Shown piece after piece: positions 6,212 through 13,919 of a stretch of DNA of 15,469 nt. The first letter of the stretch is position 1, and every line of letters begins with the position of its first letter. A program made the translations under genes and the position numbers. The DNA is from an uncultured Ruminococcus sp. (GTDB lineage: Bacteria; Bacillota; Clostridia; Oscillospirales; CAG-272), in the NCBI GenBank assembly GCA_902765885.1, contig CACXBN010000165.1, positions 1 to 15,469 of the forward strand. The letters are read 5' to 3'. Under the pieces are notes generated by a model. It was given only the letters and a program-made list of their open reading frames with translations, was not told the DNA's origin and ran no database searches.

Positions 6212-6760
6212 ATGAATAAATATACCGAAATTGCCTCAAGGCTGAGAGAGCTCAGGGAAGCGAGCGATTATTCTGTTGAAGAACTTGCAGAGTATCTCGG
6301 AATCGATCCGCAAACTTACTCACTGTACGAGAAAGACGGTAAGGACATTCCAATCAGTATCATATATGAGATTTCGAACAAATTTAAGGTTGACTTCAAT
6401 GAAATCGTTACCGGTACACCCGCAAGACTCAACACTTATCATATCATCAGACGCGGACAAGGCAGACCTGTAAACCGTAACCCCGAATATCACTTTGAAG
6501 ATCTTGCTTATAAATATACTAACAAAATCATGCAGCCTCTGCTCGTAACATTGGAACCGGAAGAGAAGAAGGCACAATTGATAACTCATTCCGGTCAGGA
6601 ATTCAATATAGTCCTTGAAGGTACCGTTGTTATCACATTGGGAGACAAAGAATTTGTCCTTGAAGAAGGAGATTCAATATATTTCAATCCCACGATTCCC
6701 CATGGACAACACTGCGGCGGAAAGACAAAAGCCAGATTTCTGACTGTTATTGCAGAGTAA
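6212..6760 (+). CDS. XRE-family transcriptional regulator with C-terminal cupin sensor domain
   Basis: The 182-residue protein has an N-terminal helix-turn-helix of the XRE/Cro type (about 7-60, including SVEELAEYLGIDPQTYSLYEK). A linker follows, then a cupin domain (about 108-180) with HSGQEFNIVLEGTV and EGDSIYFNPTIPHG; H126, E130 and H164 are candidate metal ligands. Such proteins bind DNA and are thought to sense a small ligand or metal through the cupin. GGAGG at 6202-6206 is five bases from the second of two tandem ATGs, so 6212 is preferred over 6209. It is 31 bases upstream of the acyl-CoA ligase gene and on the same transcript; the pairing suggests it controls that enzyme, and perhaps the divergent flavoprotein, in response to the substrate or product. 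Confidence 0.85.
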   Translation: MNKYTEIASRLRELREASDYSVEELAEYLGIDPQTYSLYEKDGKDIPISIIYEISNKFKVDFNEIVTGTPARLNTYHIIRRGQGRPVNRNPEYHFEDLAYKYTNKIMQPLLVTLEPEEKKAQLITHSGQEFNIVLEGTVVITLGDKEFVLEEGDSIYFNPTIPHGQHCGGKTKARFLTVIAE

Positions 6761-6791
6761 TCCCGTATTTTCTTGAAATGAGGCATCACAT

Positions 6792-8471
6792 TTGAATTAC
6801 TTACTTAATAAATATCTCCCTCGTATAGATTTTGACAGCTACGAGGATTTCAAAGAGAATTTTAAAATCAATGTCCCTGATGACTTCAATTTCGGTTTTG
6901 ATGTCGTTGACGCATGGGCAGAATCAGAGCCGGACAAAAAGGCTCTCCTGTGGGTAAATGAATCCGGTGAGGAACATTGCTTTACATTCAGCGACATTAA
7001 GAAACTGTCAAACAAAGCAGCTAATCTGTTTCTTTCATTGGGGCTGAGAAAAGGCGACGTCGTTATGATGATTCTCAGACGCCGCTGGGAATATTGGATC
7101 TGCGCTACGGCTCTTCACAAACTGGGCATCATCCTGATTCCGGCAACTTTGCAGCTTACGATAAAAGATATCGTATACCGCGGAAATGCGGCAGGAGTCA
7201 AAGCAATGATCTGTGTTGACGATGATTTCGTTATATCTCAGGTCGAGGGAGCCGCATCTTCGATAGATTCCCTGAAATACAGGCTTCTTGTCGGCAGCAA
7301 AAGAGACGGATGGCTCGATTTCCATTCCGAAATCGAAAAAATGTCGGAAACTCTCGATCGTCCCTCAGGGCCAGATCGGACAAAATGGAATGATATAATG
7401 CTCGTGTATTTCACAAGCGGGACCACCGGAATGCCGAAACTGGTACAGCACAATTTTGCATACCCGCTCGGACATATAGTAACAGCAAAGTACTGGCAGC
7501 ACGTCGAAGAAAACCGGCTCCATATGAGCGTTTCGGATTCTGGCTGGGCAAAATTCGGCTGGGGAAAGATTTATGGGCAGTGGATTTGCGGAGCAACGAT
7601 ATTCTGCTATGATATGACAGGAAAGTTTAATCCCAAAAATCTTCTTTCCAAAGTATCAAAATACAAAGTAACAACCTTCTGCGCTCCCCCTACTATGTAC
7701 CGTTTTATGCTGCAGGAGAATCTTTCCGAATTTGACCTCTCATCACTTCATCATTGCGCAACAGCCGGAGAACCACTCAATCCCGAGGTAGTCAAGCAAT
7801 GGAAAGAAAAGACCGGGCATCAGATATATGAGGGTTTCGGGCAGTCCGAGGGGCCAGTACTGATGGCAAATTTCGGAAGCGAATGGTTTGAACCGATCCC
7901 TGGTTCTACAGGAAAGCCGAATCCTCTGTTTAACATACAACTGATGGACAACGACGGATATGAATGCGAAGATGGTGAAGAAGGTTCACTCACCATCATA
8001 GATGTCAAAAACAATCCGCCCATAGGACTCTTCACCGGATATTACAAGAATCCCGAAATGACACAAGAGCAATTCGGGGGCATAGGATACAATACCGGAG
8101 ATGTATTATGGAGGGACAGCAACGGGTACTATTACTTCATTGGAAGAAATGACGACGTAATAAAGTGTTCCGGATACCGTATAGGACCTTTTGAGGTCGA
8201 ATCGGCCCTCATCGCTCACCCTGCTGTAGTGGAATGCGCTATAACCGGTGTCCCGGATCCGATAAGAGGTCAGATAGTAAAAGCAACTGTCGTACTGGCA
8301 AGAGGATATTCGAAATCCGATGAGCTGACAAAAGAACTTCAGAATCATGTCAAGAAACTGACAGCCCCGTATAAATATCCCCGCGTAATAGAATATGTCG
8401 ACGAACTGCCAAAAACCGTAGGAGGAAAGATCAAACGTGCCGAAATAAGGAAGGCAGATGAAACAAAATAG
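6792..8471 (+). CDS. AMP-forming acyl-CoA synthetase/ligase, ACSM (medium-chain)-like
   Basis: The 559-residue ANL-superfamily enzyme would activate a carboxylic acid with ATP to an acyl-AMP, then form the CoA thioester. Core motifs are intact: P-loop YFTSGTTGMPK (206-216), the A5 region YEGFGQSEG (346-354), ATP-ribose aspartate D437 in YNTGD, hinge GRNDDVIKCSGYRIGP (451-466) and the C-terminal catalytic lysine K546 in PKTVGGKIKR. WICATALHKLGIILIPAT (102-119) and the overall layout resemble the medium-chain/acetyl-CoA synthetase-like branch. The substrate cannot be read from the sequence; short, medium or aromatic acids are possible. Translation starts at TTG 6792 with TGAGG 8 bases upstream; the nearby ATG at 6778 hits a stop at once. 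Probably co-transcribed with the XRE-cupin regulator. Confidence 0.85.
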   Translation: MNYLLNKYLPRIDFDSYEDFKENFKINVPDDFNFGFDVVDAWAESEPDKKALLWVNESGEEHCFTFSDIKKLSNKAANLFLSLGLRKGDVVMMILRRRWEYWICATALHKLGIILIPATLQLTIKDIVYRGNAAGVKAMICVDDDFVISQVEGAASSIDSLKYRLLVGSKRDGWLDFHSEIEKMSETLDRPSGPDRTKWNDIMLVYFTSGTTGMPKLVQHNFAYPLGHIVTAKYWQHVEENRLHMSVSDSGWAKFGWGKIYGQWICGATIFCYDMTGKFNPKNLLSKVSKYKVTTFCAPPTMYRFMLQENLSEFDLSSLHHCATAGEPLNPEVVKQWKEKTGHQIYEGFGQSEGPVLMANFGSEWFEPIPGSTGKPNPLFNIQLMDNDGYECEDGEEGSLTIIDVKNNPPIGLFTGYYKNPEMTQEQFGGIGYNTGDVLWRDSNGYYYFIGRNDDVIKCSGYRIGPFEVESALIAHPAVVECAITGVPDPIRGQIVKATVVLARGYSKSDELTKELQNHVKKLTAPYKYPRVIEYVDELPKTVGGKIKRAEIRKADETK

Positions 8472-8473
8472 AG

Positions 8474-8525
8474 ATTCTGTATGTATTATACAAACGAAAA
8501 ATGTATAATTATCAGAATTTCTTGC
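8474..8525 (+). terminator. Weak candidate terminator after the acyl-CoA ligase gene
   Basis: A bulged hairpin has outer arms ATTCTG/CAGAAT (8474-8479 with 8513-8518) and inner arms TTATACA/TGTATAA (8486-8492 with 8502-8508). It is followed by a short T-rich stretch. It begins three bases after the stop codon, but the stem is AT-rich and the T-tract is poor, so termination may be inefficient. Confidence 0.4.
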
Positions 8526-8536
8526 ATATTTTATGA

Positions 8537-8565
8537 TTGACACGCTTTTCGAAGAGTGGTATAAT
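8537..8565 (+). promoter_or_regulatory. Consensus sigma-A promoter of the T-box/trpXYZ transcript
   Basis: TTGACA (8537-8542) and TATAAT (8560-8565) are spaced by exactly 17 bases, all at consensus. Transcription should start near 8572, directly ahead of the T-box leader. Such a strong promoter fits a system whose control is left to attenuation. Confidence 0.9.
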
Positions 8566-8571
8566 CCACTC

Positions 8572-8849
8572 AAACCGGTGAGGGAGAGTAGTAATATTTC
8601 ATTCTCTTATTGCAGAGAGCTGTTGAGGGTGGGAATACAGCATAAGGAAGAGATGTGAATGGACTCCTGAGGGCAATCAGAAAAGATTTATATCTGAGTA
8701 TGTGCGACGGGAAAGACTACCCGTACAAGAAGTCAGCGTATCGCAGGTACGCACAGAGTGAACGCCTTTAAGCGTTAAGCAGGGTGGCACCGCAGGATGA
8801 TATTATTTATCCTGTCCCAGCATTTATGCAGGGACAGGATTTTTTGTTT
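8572..8849 (+). ncRNA. T-box riboswitch leader, predicted tRNA-Trp specific
   Basis: The leader carries the conserved T-box AAGCAGGGTGGCACCGC at 8777-8793. The Stem I distal hairpin is GCTGT...ACAGC (about 8620-8642). The specifier loop reads GTGAATGGACTCCTGAG, placing UGG (Trp) at 8660-8662 in the usual position before an A. Further hairpins are ACGGG/CCCGT near 8706-8724 and AACGC/GCGTT at 8761-8776. The antiterminator bulge is UGGC (8785-8788), which would pair with a tRNA ending G73-CCA; bacterial tRNA-Trp has G73. Uncharged tRNA-Trp should stabilise the antiterminator and turn on the ABC transporter genes. The T-box class is certain; the Trp assignment rests on two agreeing positions plus gene context. 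Confidence 0.93.
8809..8849 (+). terminator. T-box regulated intrinsic terminator
   Basis: A 10-bp stem ATCCTGTCCC/GGGACAGGAT (8809-8818 with 8831-8840, approximate inner boundary) has an inner GCAT/ATGC extension and is followed by TTTTTGTTTT. It lies just downstream of the T-box and is the attenuation switch. Its 5' arm is expected to pair alternatively with sequence after the T-box in the antiterminator state. Confidence 0.88.
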
Positions 8850-8977
8850 TCATCAGCTGTCTTTGCAAATATGCACTATCTGAAAGGAGACAGAAAGATT
8901 CAGCTGTACAGAAATTTTCAAGGCAAATTCCTCTTCATTTTATTTAAAATTAATTGACAACAAGGAGAATTAAAAAA
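8850..8977 (+). other. Spacer between T-box terminator and trpX
   Basis: About 128 untranslated bases separate the attenuator from the trpX start. A 28-codon frame (8871-8957) lacks a convincing ribosome binding site and shows no recognisable protein character. The only clear element is AAGGAG at 8962-8967, which serves trpX. Confidence 0.5.
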
Positions 8978-10003
8978 ATGAAAAAAATGGCATTGATCTT
9001 AGTAGCAGCAATTTTGGTTCTTTCCCTCGTGGCATGCAATCAGCCAGCAGACACAGGCACAAAGACATATTCCATAGGTATATGCAATTTCGTTGATGAT
9101 GCATCTCTCAACCAGATAATCGAAAATATTGAATCCCAGCTTAAAGCCATAGAAACCAGCAGAAACGTACAATTTAATGTTAAAGTTGATAACTGCAATA
9201 TGGATTCAGCCGTTCTTAATCAGATAATCACAGATTTCAAAGTCAGCGGTGTGGATCTTATGGTCGGTATTGCCACACCAGTCGCAATGGCCATGCAGGC
9301 ACAGGTAGAAGACACTCCCATCGTATTTGCGGCAGTTTCCGACCCAGTATCCGCAAAGCTTGTAGACTCACTTGAAGCCCCGGGCCATAATATCACCGGA
9401 ACCTCAGACTATCTGGACACTAATGCGGTAATGAACCTTATATTCGCACTTGATCCTGATGCTTCAAACATCGGACTGCTTTACAACCTCGGTGAAGAAA
9501 GCTCATCTACTCCGATTGCAGCTGCAAAAGAATACCTGAGTGCAAAAGGCGTTGCATTCACCGAACGTACCGGATCAACGGTAGATGAAGTAATGCTTGC
9601 AGCCCAGGCCCTCATTTCCGACGGCGTTGACGCGATATTCACACCAACCGACAATACAATAATGAAATCAGAACTTGCAATATATGAAGCACTTGCTGAA
9701 GCAGGTATCCCGCACTACACAGGCGCTGACAGCTTCGCTCTCAACGGTGCCTTCCTCGGATACGGCGTTGACTATGCAAACCTCGGTGTTGAAACAGCAA
9801 AAATGATTGAAAAAATACTTGTTGACGGTGCTTCACCCTCAACTCTTCCTGTTATGACATTTGACAACGGAACCGCTACGGTAAATACCGAAACATGCAC
9901 TGCACTGGGTCTGAACTATGATGAAGTTGAAAAGACTTTCGCTCCGTTCTGCACAAAAGTGCAGCCTATTACAACAGCTGAAAACTTCGGCGACCTTCAG
10001 TAA
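8978..10003 (+). CDS. trpX: Tryptophan ABC transporter substrate-binding lipoprotein (TrpX-like)
   Basis: The 341-residue protein begins with a lipoprotein signal peptide: MKKM, a hydrophobic core and lipobox LVAC, with lipidation expected at C20. The mature part resembles the ABC_sub_bind family (PF04392): SIGICNFVDDASLNQIIENI near the N-terminus, DLMVGIATPVAMAMQ, TPIVFAAVSDPVSAKLV, NIGLLYNLGEESS and GIPHYTGADSFALNGAFLGYGVDY. It would sit on the outer face of the membrane and deliver its ligand to the permease. The T-box upstream points to tryptophan (or a precursor) as cargo. The ATG at 8978 has AAGGAG 10 bases upstream; the longer TTG frame from 8954 contains the ribosome binding site and is rejected. 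First gene of trpXYZ. Confidence 0.87.
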   Translation: MKKMALILVAAILVLSLVACNQPADTGTKTYSIGICNFVDDASLNQIIENIESQLKAIETSRNVQFNVKVDNCNMDSAVLNQIITDFKVSGVDLMVGIATPVAMAMQAQVEDTPIVFAAVSDPVSAKLVDSLEAPGHNITGTSDYLDTNAVMNLIFALDPDASNIGLLYNLGEESSSTPIAAAKEYLSAKGVAFTERTGSTVDEVMLAAQALISDGVDAIFTPTDNTIMKSELAIYEALAEAGIPHYTGADSFALNGAFLGYGVDYANLGVETAKMIEKILVDGASPSTLPVMTFDNGTATVNTETCTALGLNYDEVEKTFAPFCTKVQPITTAENFGDLQ

Positions 10004-10040
10004 CCGATTATTTAACATCATATTTATTCCAGGGTGATAT

Positions 10041-11015
10041 ATGCAATTCTTTGACCAAATAGGTGGTTTATTGCAAACAGCGGTCGAGCTGGGCCTTATC
10101 AGCTCGATCACTGTTTTGGCTTTATTCCTCAGTTATTCAATGCTTAATATCTGTGACCTGTCCACAGACGGCTGTTTCACTTTCGGAGCCGCCGTGGGAG
10201 CCGTGGTCGCCATTTCCGGGCATCCATACCTTTCGATTCTAGCAGCCATGGGAGCAGGGGCACTTTCGGGACTCGTTACGGCGATCCTCCAGACAAAAAT
10301 GGGAATCAACAGTCTTTTGTCCGGGATAATCGTGAACACGGGACTTTTTTCCATTATTATGGTTGTAATGGGAGAACGGCCTCTTCTTAACATGAATTTC
10401 ACGGATACTGTGTTCACCAAGATGAAGGAACTTCTGAAAGATACTTTCCTCGGTCAGTATCACAAGATTATCGTTGCGCTGATAGCGGTAATTCTTGTCG
10501 TTGTGTTCCTATCCGTTTTTCTCAGGACAAAACTCGGTCTCGCCATAAGAGCTACCGGAAACAACCCGGATATGGTAAAATCGAGCTCGATCAATCCGGC
10601 TTTTACCACTATCGTCGGTCTTTGTATATCCGGAAGCTTCACGGCTCTTTCGGGCTGTCTGCTTGCTCAATACCAGAAATCTGTGAGTTCCGATCTTGGT
10701 TCAGGACGAGTGACCATCGCTCTTGCATCACTCCTTATAGGAGGAATCTTCCTGATGAAGCAGAGCCGGATCACAGGCAGAGCTATTTTCAGCGTTGTGG
10801 GTGCGCTTATTTTCCAGATGGTATATACTGTTGCCCTCAGGTTTAATATGCCTGCATATATGCTCAAACTTGTAAGTGCCGTAATAGTCATAATCGCTAT
10901 TTCAGCTCCGTATTTAAAGAAAAAATTCCCGGAATTCAAACGCAGTTTCCTGCATGGCAGATATCTTTCCAAACTCCGGACAGAAAACGATACGGGGGAC
11001 AAAAAAGATGCTTAA
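10041..11015 (+). CDS. trpY: Tryptophan ABC transporter permease (TrpY-like)
   Basis: The 324-residue integral membrane protein of the BPD_transp_2 (PF02653) type has about eight to nine hydrophobic segments (for example 17-36, 45-60, 63-83, 91-110, 143-161, 186-209 and the C-terminal set ending near 295). The cytoplasmic loop LGLAIRATGNNPDMVKSSSIN (about 165-185) is the coupling segment expected to contact the ATPase. The C-terminal tail is basic and hydrophilic. The ATG at 10041 has AGGGTGAT just upstream. It lies 37 bases after trpX and overlaps trpZ by 8 bases, as expected for a co-translated transporter. Single permease genes in this family probably act as homodimers. Confidence 0.87.
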   Translation: MQFFDQIGGLLQTAVELGLISSITVLALFLSYSMLNICDLSTDGCFTFGAAVGAVVAISGHPYLSILAAMGAGALSGLVTAILQTKMGINSLLSGIIVNTGLFSIIMVVMGERPLLNMNFTDTVFTKMKELLKDTFLGQYHKIIVALIAVILVVVFLSVFLRTKLGLAIRATGNNPDMVKSSSINPAFTTIVGLCISGSFTALSGCLLAQYQKSVSSDLGSGRVTIALASLLIGGIFLMKQSRITGRAIFSVVGALIFQMVYTVALRFNMPAYMLKLVSAVIVIIAISAPYLKKKFPEFKRSFLHGRYLSKLRTENDTGDKKDA

Positions 11016-11793
11016 GATCACAAAAATCACAAAGGTCTTCAATAAAGGTACAGTGGATGCAAAACTTGCCCTTGACAATGTTTCCGTGGACATAAAAAAA
11101 GGCGATTTTGTTTCAATAATCGGTGCCAACGGTGCCGGAAAAAGTACGCTGTTCAATGCAATTGCAGGTTCATTCTATACAGATTCGGGAACAATTGAAC
11201 TTGACGGTCGCGACATTACCCTAGCCCCTGAACACAAACGGGCAAAACAGATCGGAAGGCTGTTCCAGGATCCTCTCAAGGGCACTGCTCCCGGAATGAC
11301 TATCGAAGAAAATCTCGCGCTTGCCGCCGGAAAAGGCGGATGGCTGTCATTGCTTTCAAAAAAAGATCATGCGGAATTCAGGGAAAAACTTTCGCTGCTT
11401 GAGATGGGACTTGAAGACAGAATGCAGCACCCTGTGGGACTCCTTTCAGGTGGTCAAAGGCAAGCTCTTACACTTATGATGGCAACATACAATACTCCTA
11501 AACTTCTATTGCTTGATGAACATACCGCGGCTCTCGATCCCGCAACAGCTGAAAAAGTTTTGAGGATAACGAACAGCATTATCGAGGAAAACGGGATCAC
11601 TTGCCTGATGGTCACGCATAATATGTCCACAGCACTTGAACTTGGAAACAGAACACTGATGATGGATAACGGAAAAATAATATATGATGTTGAGGGAGAA
11701 AAAAGGTCAAAGCTTACAATAAGTGACCTCATGAAGTTATTCAAGGAAGCATCCGGAAAAGTCCTTGACAATGACAGAATGCTTCTTTCATAA
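11008..11793 (+). CDS. trpZ: Tryptophan ABC transporter ATP-binding protein (TrpZ-like)
   Basis: The 261-residue ABC ATPase has all nucleotide-site motifs: Walker A GANGAGKST (39-47), Q-loop Q87, signature LSGGQ (146-150), Walker B LLLLDE (166-171) and switch histidine H204 in VTHN. It would power uptake through TrpY. The chosen ATG at 11008 overlaps the trpY stop by 8 bases (ATGCTTAA) and follows a GGGGGA ribosome binding site; the in-frame ATG at 10954 lies deep inside trpY and is rejected. The C-terminal extension past the ATPase core (about 225-261) is short and lacks a recognisable sensor domain, consistent with control at the T-box rather than by the ATPase. Confidence 0.88.
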   Translation: MLKITKITKVFNKGTVDAKLALDNVSVDIKKGDFVSIIGANGAGKSTLFNAIAGSFYTDSGTIELDGRDITLAPEHKRAKQIGRLFQDPLKGTAPGMTIEENLALAAGKGGWLSLLSKKDHAEFREKLSLLEMGLEDRMQHPVGLLSGGQRQALTLMMATYNTPKLLLLDEHTAALDPATAEKVLRITNSIIEENGITCLMVTHNMSTALELGNRTLMMDNGKIIYDVEGEKRSKLTISDLMKLFKEASGKVLDNDRMLLS

Positions 11794-11803
11794 GTTAACA
11801 GAA

Positions 11804-11852
11804 AACAAACCAGCGGCTCAGATATTTATATATCCGAGTCGCTGGTTTTGTT
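11804..11852. terminator. Bidirectional intrinsic terminator between convergent operons
   Basis: The arms CCAGCGGCTC (11810-11819) and GAGTCGCTGG (11836-11845) pair with one G-U/mismatch position, extended by A/T pairs on both sides. T-rich tails follow in both directions: TTTTGTTATATT on the plus strand and TTTGTTTTC on the minus strand. It lies 10 bases after the trpZ stop and 16 bases after the stop of the minus-strand permease, so it probably serves both. Confidence 0.85.
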
Positions 11853-11867
11853 ATATTACGATTTTCA

Positions 11868-12884
11868 TTAATCTGCTGTGAGTCCTGAACGCTCGATACC
11901 CTGAATTATGTATCTCTGTCCAAACAGATAGAGGATAATCAGCGGGGTAATTATCAACATACCGCAGGCATTCTTGATTGCCGCCGTATAGAGAGCAGAT
12001 CCTGCATAGTTGGTATCGAGAGATTTCGGAACTTTGACTATATCCGGAAGAAGTGTCGGACCGCTTATGGAATAGAACATATCCGTGTAGAAATTGTCCG
12101 TCCATTGCCAGCAGAATGCAAACATAAACACTGTTATAAGCATCGTTCCGGACAGTGGCAGGATAATTCTGAAGAACGTCTTGAAAATACCGGAACCGTC
12201 AAGATATGCCGATTCTTCAAGCTCATCCGGAATGCCTCTGAAGAACTGTCGCAGCATGAATATGAACAATCCGTTCTTATATGCAAGACCAGTAAGCGAC
12301 AGTATGTACAGCGGCCAGTTAGTGTTGAGCATGTTTATGGAGTTCCCACTAATCGCCTGTATGATTCCAAAGAAATCAAAGAATTTGAACTTTGTCGCAA
12401 TGGAAAGAGAAAGAGTTGCGTGAGGGACTACCATCGTAAATATTACACACAGGAATAAAATCTTATTTCCCTTGAACTTAAATTTTGCAAACCCATATGC
12501 GATGAAAGTACATATAAATGTCTGTATCACCGCACACACAAACGACAACAGGAACGTGTTTCCGAGAGCAACAAAATAGTTATTGTCACGGATAATAGCC
12601 TGATACGTGCTGAGTGTCGGATGTTTGGGTATAAGTCTTACCGTTACATCCACAAGATCTTCTTTCGACATGAATGACGAGGAAATTTTTGAGAAGAACG
12701 GGAAAAGGATTATGTATGATATACCCAGAAGGAGCAGGAACCTGAACAGATACCATACTACTTTTTTCAGGGTATACATGTTGAGAACTTTTGACTTGAT
12801 TCGTTCCCAGAGAGGAGTTCTTTCAAAATCTACTTTGATTTTGTTTTTTGTTTCTTTTCTGATTTTTACTTCAGCGTTATTCAT
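11868..12884 (-). CDS. Carbohydrate ABC transporter permease, MalG/LplC type
   Basis: The 338-residue inner-membrane permease has a basic, charged N-terminal tail (1-40) and about six transmembrane segments starting near residues 45, 107, 141, 188, 245 and 306. The EAA coupling loop is clear: ELEESAYLDGSGIFKTFFRIILP (221-243, trimmed here to key residues E223/E224, D229, G230, L242, P243). This loop docks on the transporter's ATPase, usually a shared MsmX/UgpC-type protein not encoded here. The ATG at 12884 has GAGGAGG upstream, 14 bases after the stop of the partner permease. As the last gene before a terminator it closes the operon. The substrate is unknown; sugars or oligosaccharides are usual for the family. 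Confidence 0.87.
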   Translation of the reverse strand: MNNAEVKIRKETKNKIKVDFERTPLWERIKSKVLNMYTLKKVVWYLFRFLLLLGISYIILFPFFSKISSSFMSKEDLVDVTVRLIPKHPTLSTYQAIIRDNNYFVALGNTFLLSFVCAVIQTFICTFIAYGFAKFKFKGNKILFLCVIFTMVVPHATLSLSIATKFKFFDFFGIIQAISGNSINMLNTNWPLYILSLTGLAYKNGLFIFMLRQFFRGIPDELEESAYLDGSGIFKTFFRIILPLSGTMLITVFMFAFCWQWTDNFYTDMFYSISGPTLLPDIVKVPKSLDTNYAGSALYTAAIKNACGMLIITPLIILYLFGQRYIIQGIERSGLTAD

Positions 12885-12898
12885 TTATGCTCCTCCTC

Positions 12899-13903
12899 TC
12901 AGTCCTTCCTCTGATAGAACACAACCGCGCTGAGAATACCCGCGACAATCGCTATTATCAGAATAACAATCAAGAAGTACATCCAGTACATGGCTGATGC
13001 AAGAACGTCTCCTCCGGATCTCTCGGTAACATTGGATATATATGACATTACAGAGTTGTTGCTTGATGTGAACGAGTCTATTATCGTATATATCGTATTT
13101 ACGAGGATCATCGGGCTTACCATAGGAAGTGTTATTTTCCAGAATGTTTCCCATCCTGATGCACCGTCTATGGAACAAGATTCATAGATTGCAGGAGAAA
13201 TCGACTGCAAACCTGACAGGAATATAAGCATCTGAACACCACAGCGGTTAACTATGTTGAAAATGTTGTTAACAAGTCCAACAACATATTCGACGATTTC
13301 CGTTCCGACCGCCATACCCGAGAACAAGTCTCTTATATCCAGTGCAGATACGATCTCTGCAGCCGTCGAGGCCTGACCGGTACCGTTGTCTATACCTGTC
13401 GAGCTGTCCATGTATGACGAGAGGATGTTGCTTGAGTCTATGGATGCTATAAGTCCTGTTGTCAGTATGACCGGAATGAAGAATATAGCTCTGAATGCTG
13501 CTCTTCCGGCAATCTTCTGATTCAGAATAATTGCCACAAACAGAGAGAATATGACTATTGAGGGAATATCAAGCACCAGCTGCCTGATTCCCGCGAGAAG
13601 CGTCGTAACAAACGAAGCATCGACGAAAAGCGCATCGCTGTAGTTCTTGAATCCGACAAAATTCAGCTGATATCCTCCTCCGATCACAAGTCTCATTTCA
13701 TTGAAACTGAACCTGATGGAATCGAAGATGATCGGCACATATATAAGGACAAATCCCAGAACGAACGGAAGGACGAACAGCCAACCTGCTCTGGCTTTTT
13801 TTACATCCAGAGACGCGCCGCGTTTTCTCCTTTTGGCAGGAGCGTCAATAACTATTTTTTGTTTCTTGGTACGCTTGTTGCCAGCATCAATATCAAGATT
13901 CAT
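12899..13903 (-). CDS. Carbohydrate ABC transporter permease, MalF/LplB type
   Basis: The 334-residue permease has a lysine/arginine-rich N-terminal tail (residues 10-37), a first membrane segment WLFVLPFVLGFVLIYVPIIF (41-60) and at least five more. The EAA loop is YESCSIDGASGWETFWKITLP (240-260; the Glu, Asp-Gly-Ala and Leu-Pro positions are conserved). It would pair with the adjacent MalG-type protein to form the channel. A hydrophilic stretch near 155-195 (SSYMDSSTGIDNGTGQ) is longer than I expect for LplB and may be an external loop. The ATG at 13903 has AAAGGAG nearby and lies 16 bases after the DUF5696 gene, so the three genes form one transcript. Confidence 0.87.
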   Translation of the reverse strand: MNLDIDAGNKRTKKQKIVIDAPAKRRKRGASLDVKKARAGWLFVLPFVLGFVLIYVPIIFDSIRFSFNEMRLVIGGGYQLNFVGFKNYSDALFVDASFVTTLLAGIRQLVLDIPSIVIFSLFVAIILNQKIAGRAAFRAIFFIPVILTTGLIASIDSSNILSSYMDSSTGIDNGTGQASTAAEIVSALDIRDLFSGMAVGTEIVEYVVGLVNNIFNIVNRCGVQMLIFLSGLQSISPAIYESCSIDGASGWETFWKITLPMVSPMILVNTIYTIIDSFTSSNNSVMSYISNVTERSGGDVLASAMYWMYFLIVILIIAIVAGILSAVVFYQRKD

Positions 13904-13919
13904 TGTTGACTCTCCTTTC

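Noticed and set aside
8871..8957. 28-codon ORF between the T-box terminator and trpX, considered as a leader peptide
   Set aside because: It has no convincing ribosome binding site, no run of Trp codons, and the T-box already explains regulation.
8978..11793. Branched-chain amino acid or sugar importer as the identity of this ABC operon
   Set aside because: The binding protein and permease resemble TrpX/TrpY and the leader T-box points to tRNA-Trp by two independent positions.
11868..13903. The two sugar permeases as the missing sulfoquinovose importer
   Set aside because: They are separated from the sulfoglycolysis operon by two other transcription units and are tied to a DUF5696 gene, so a link to SQ is not supported here.
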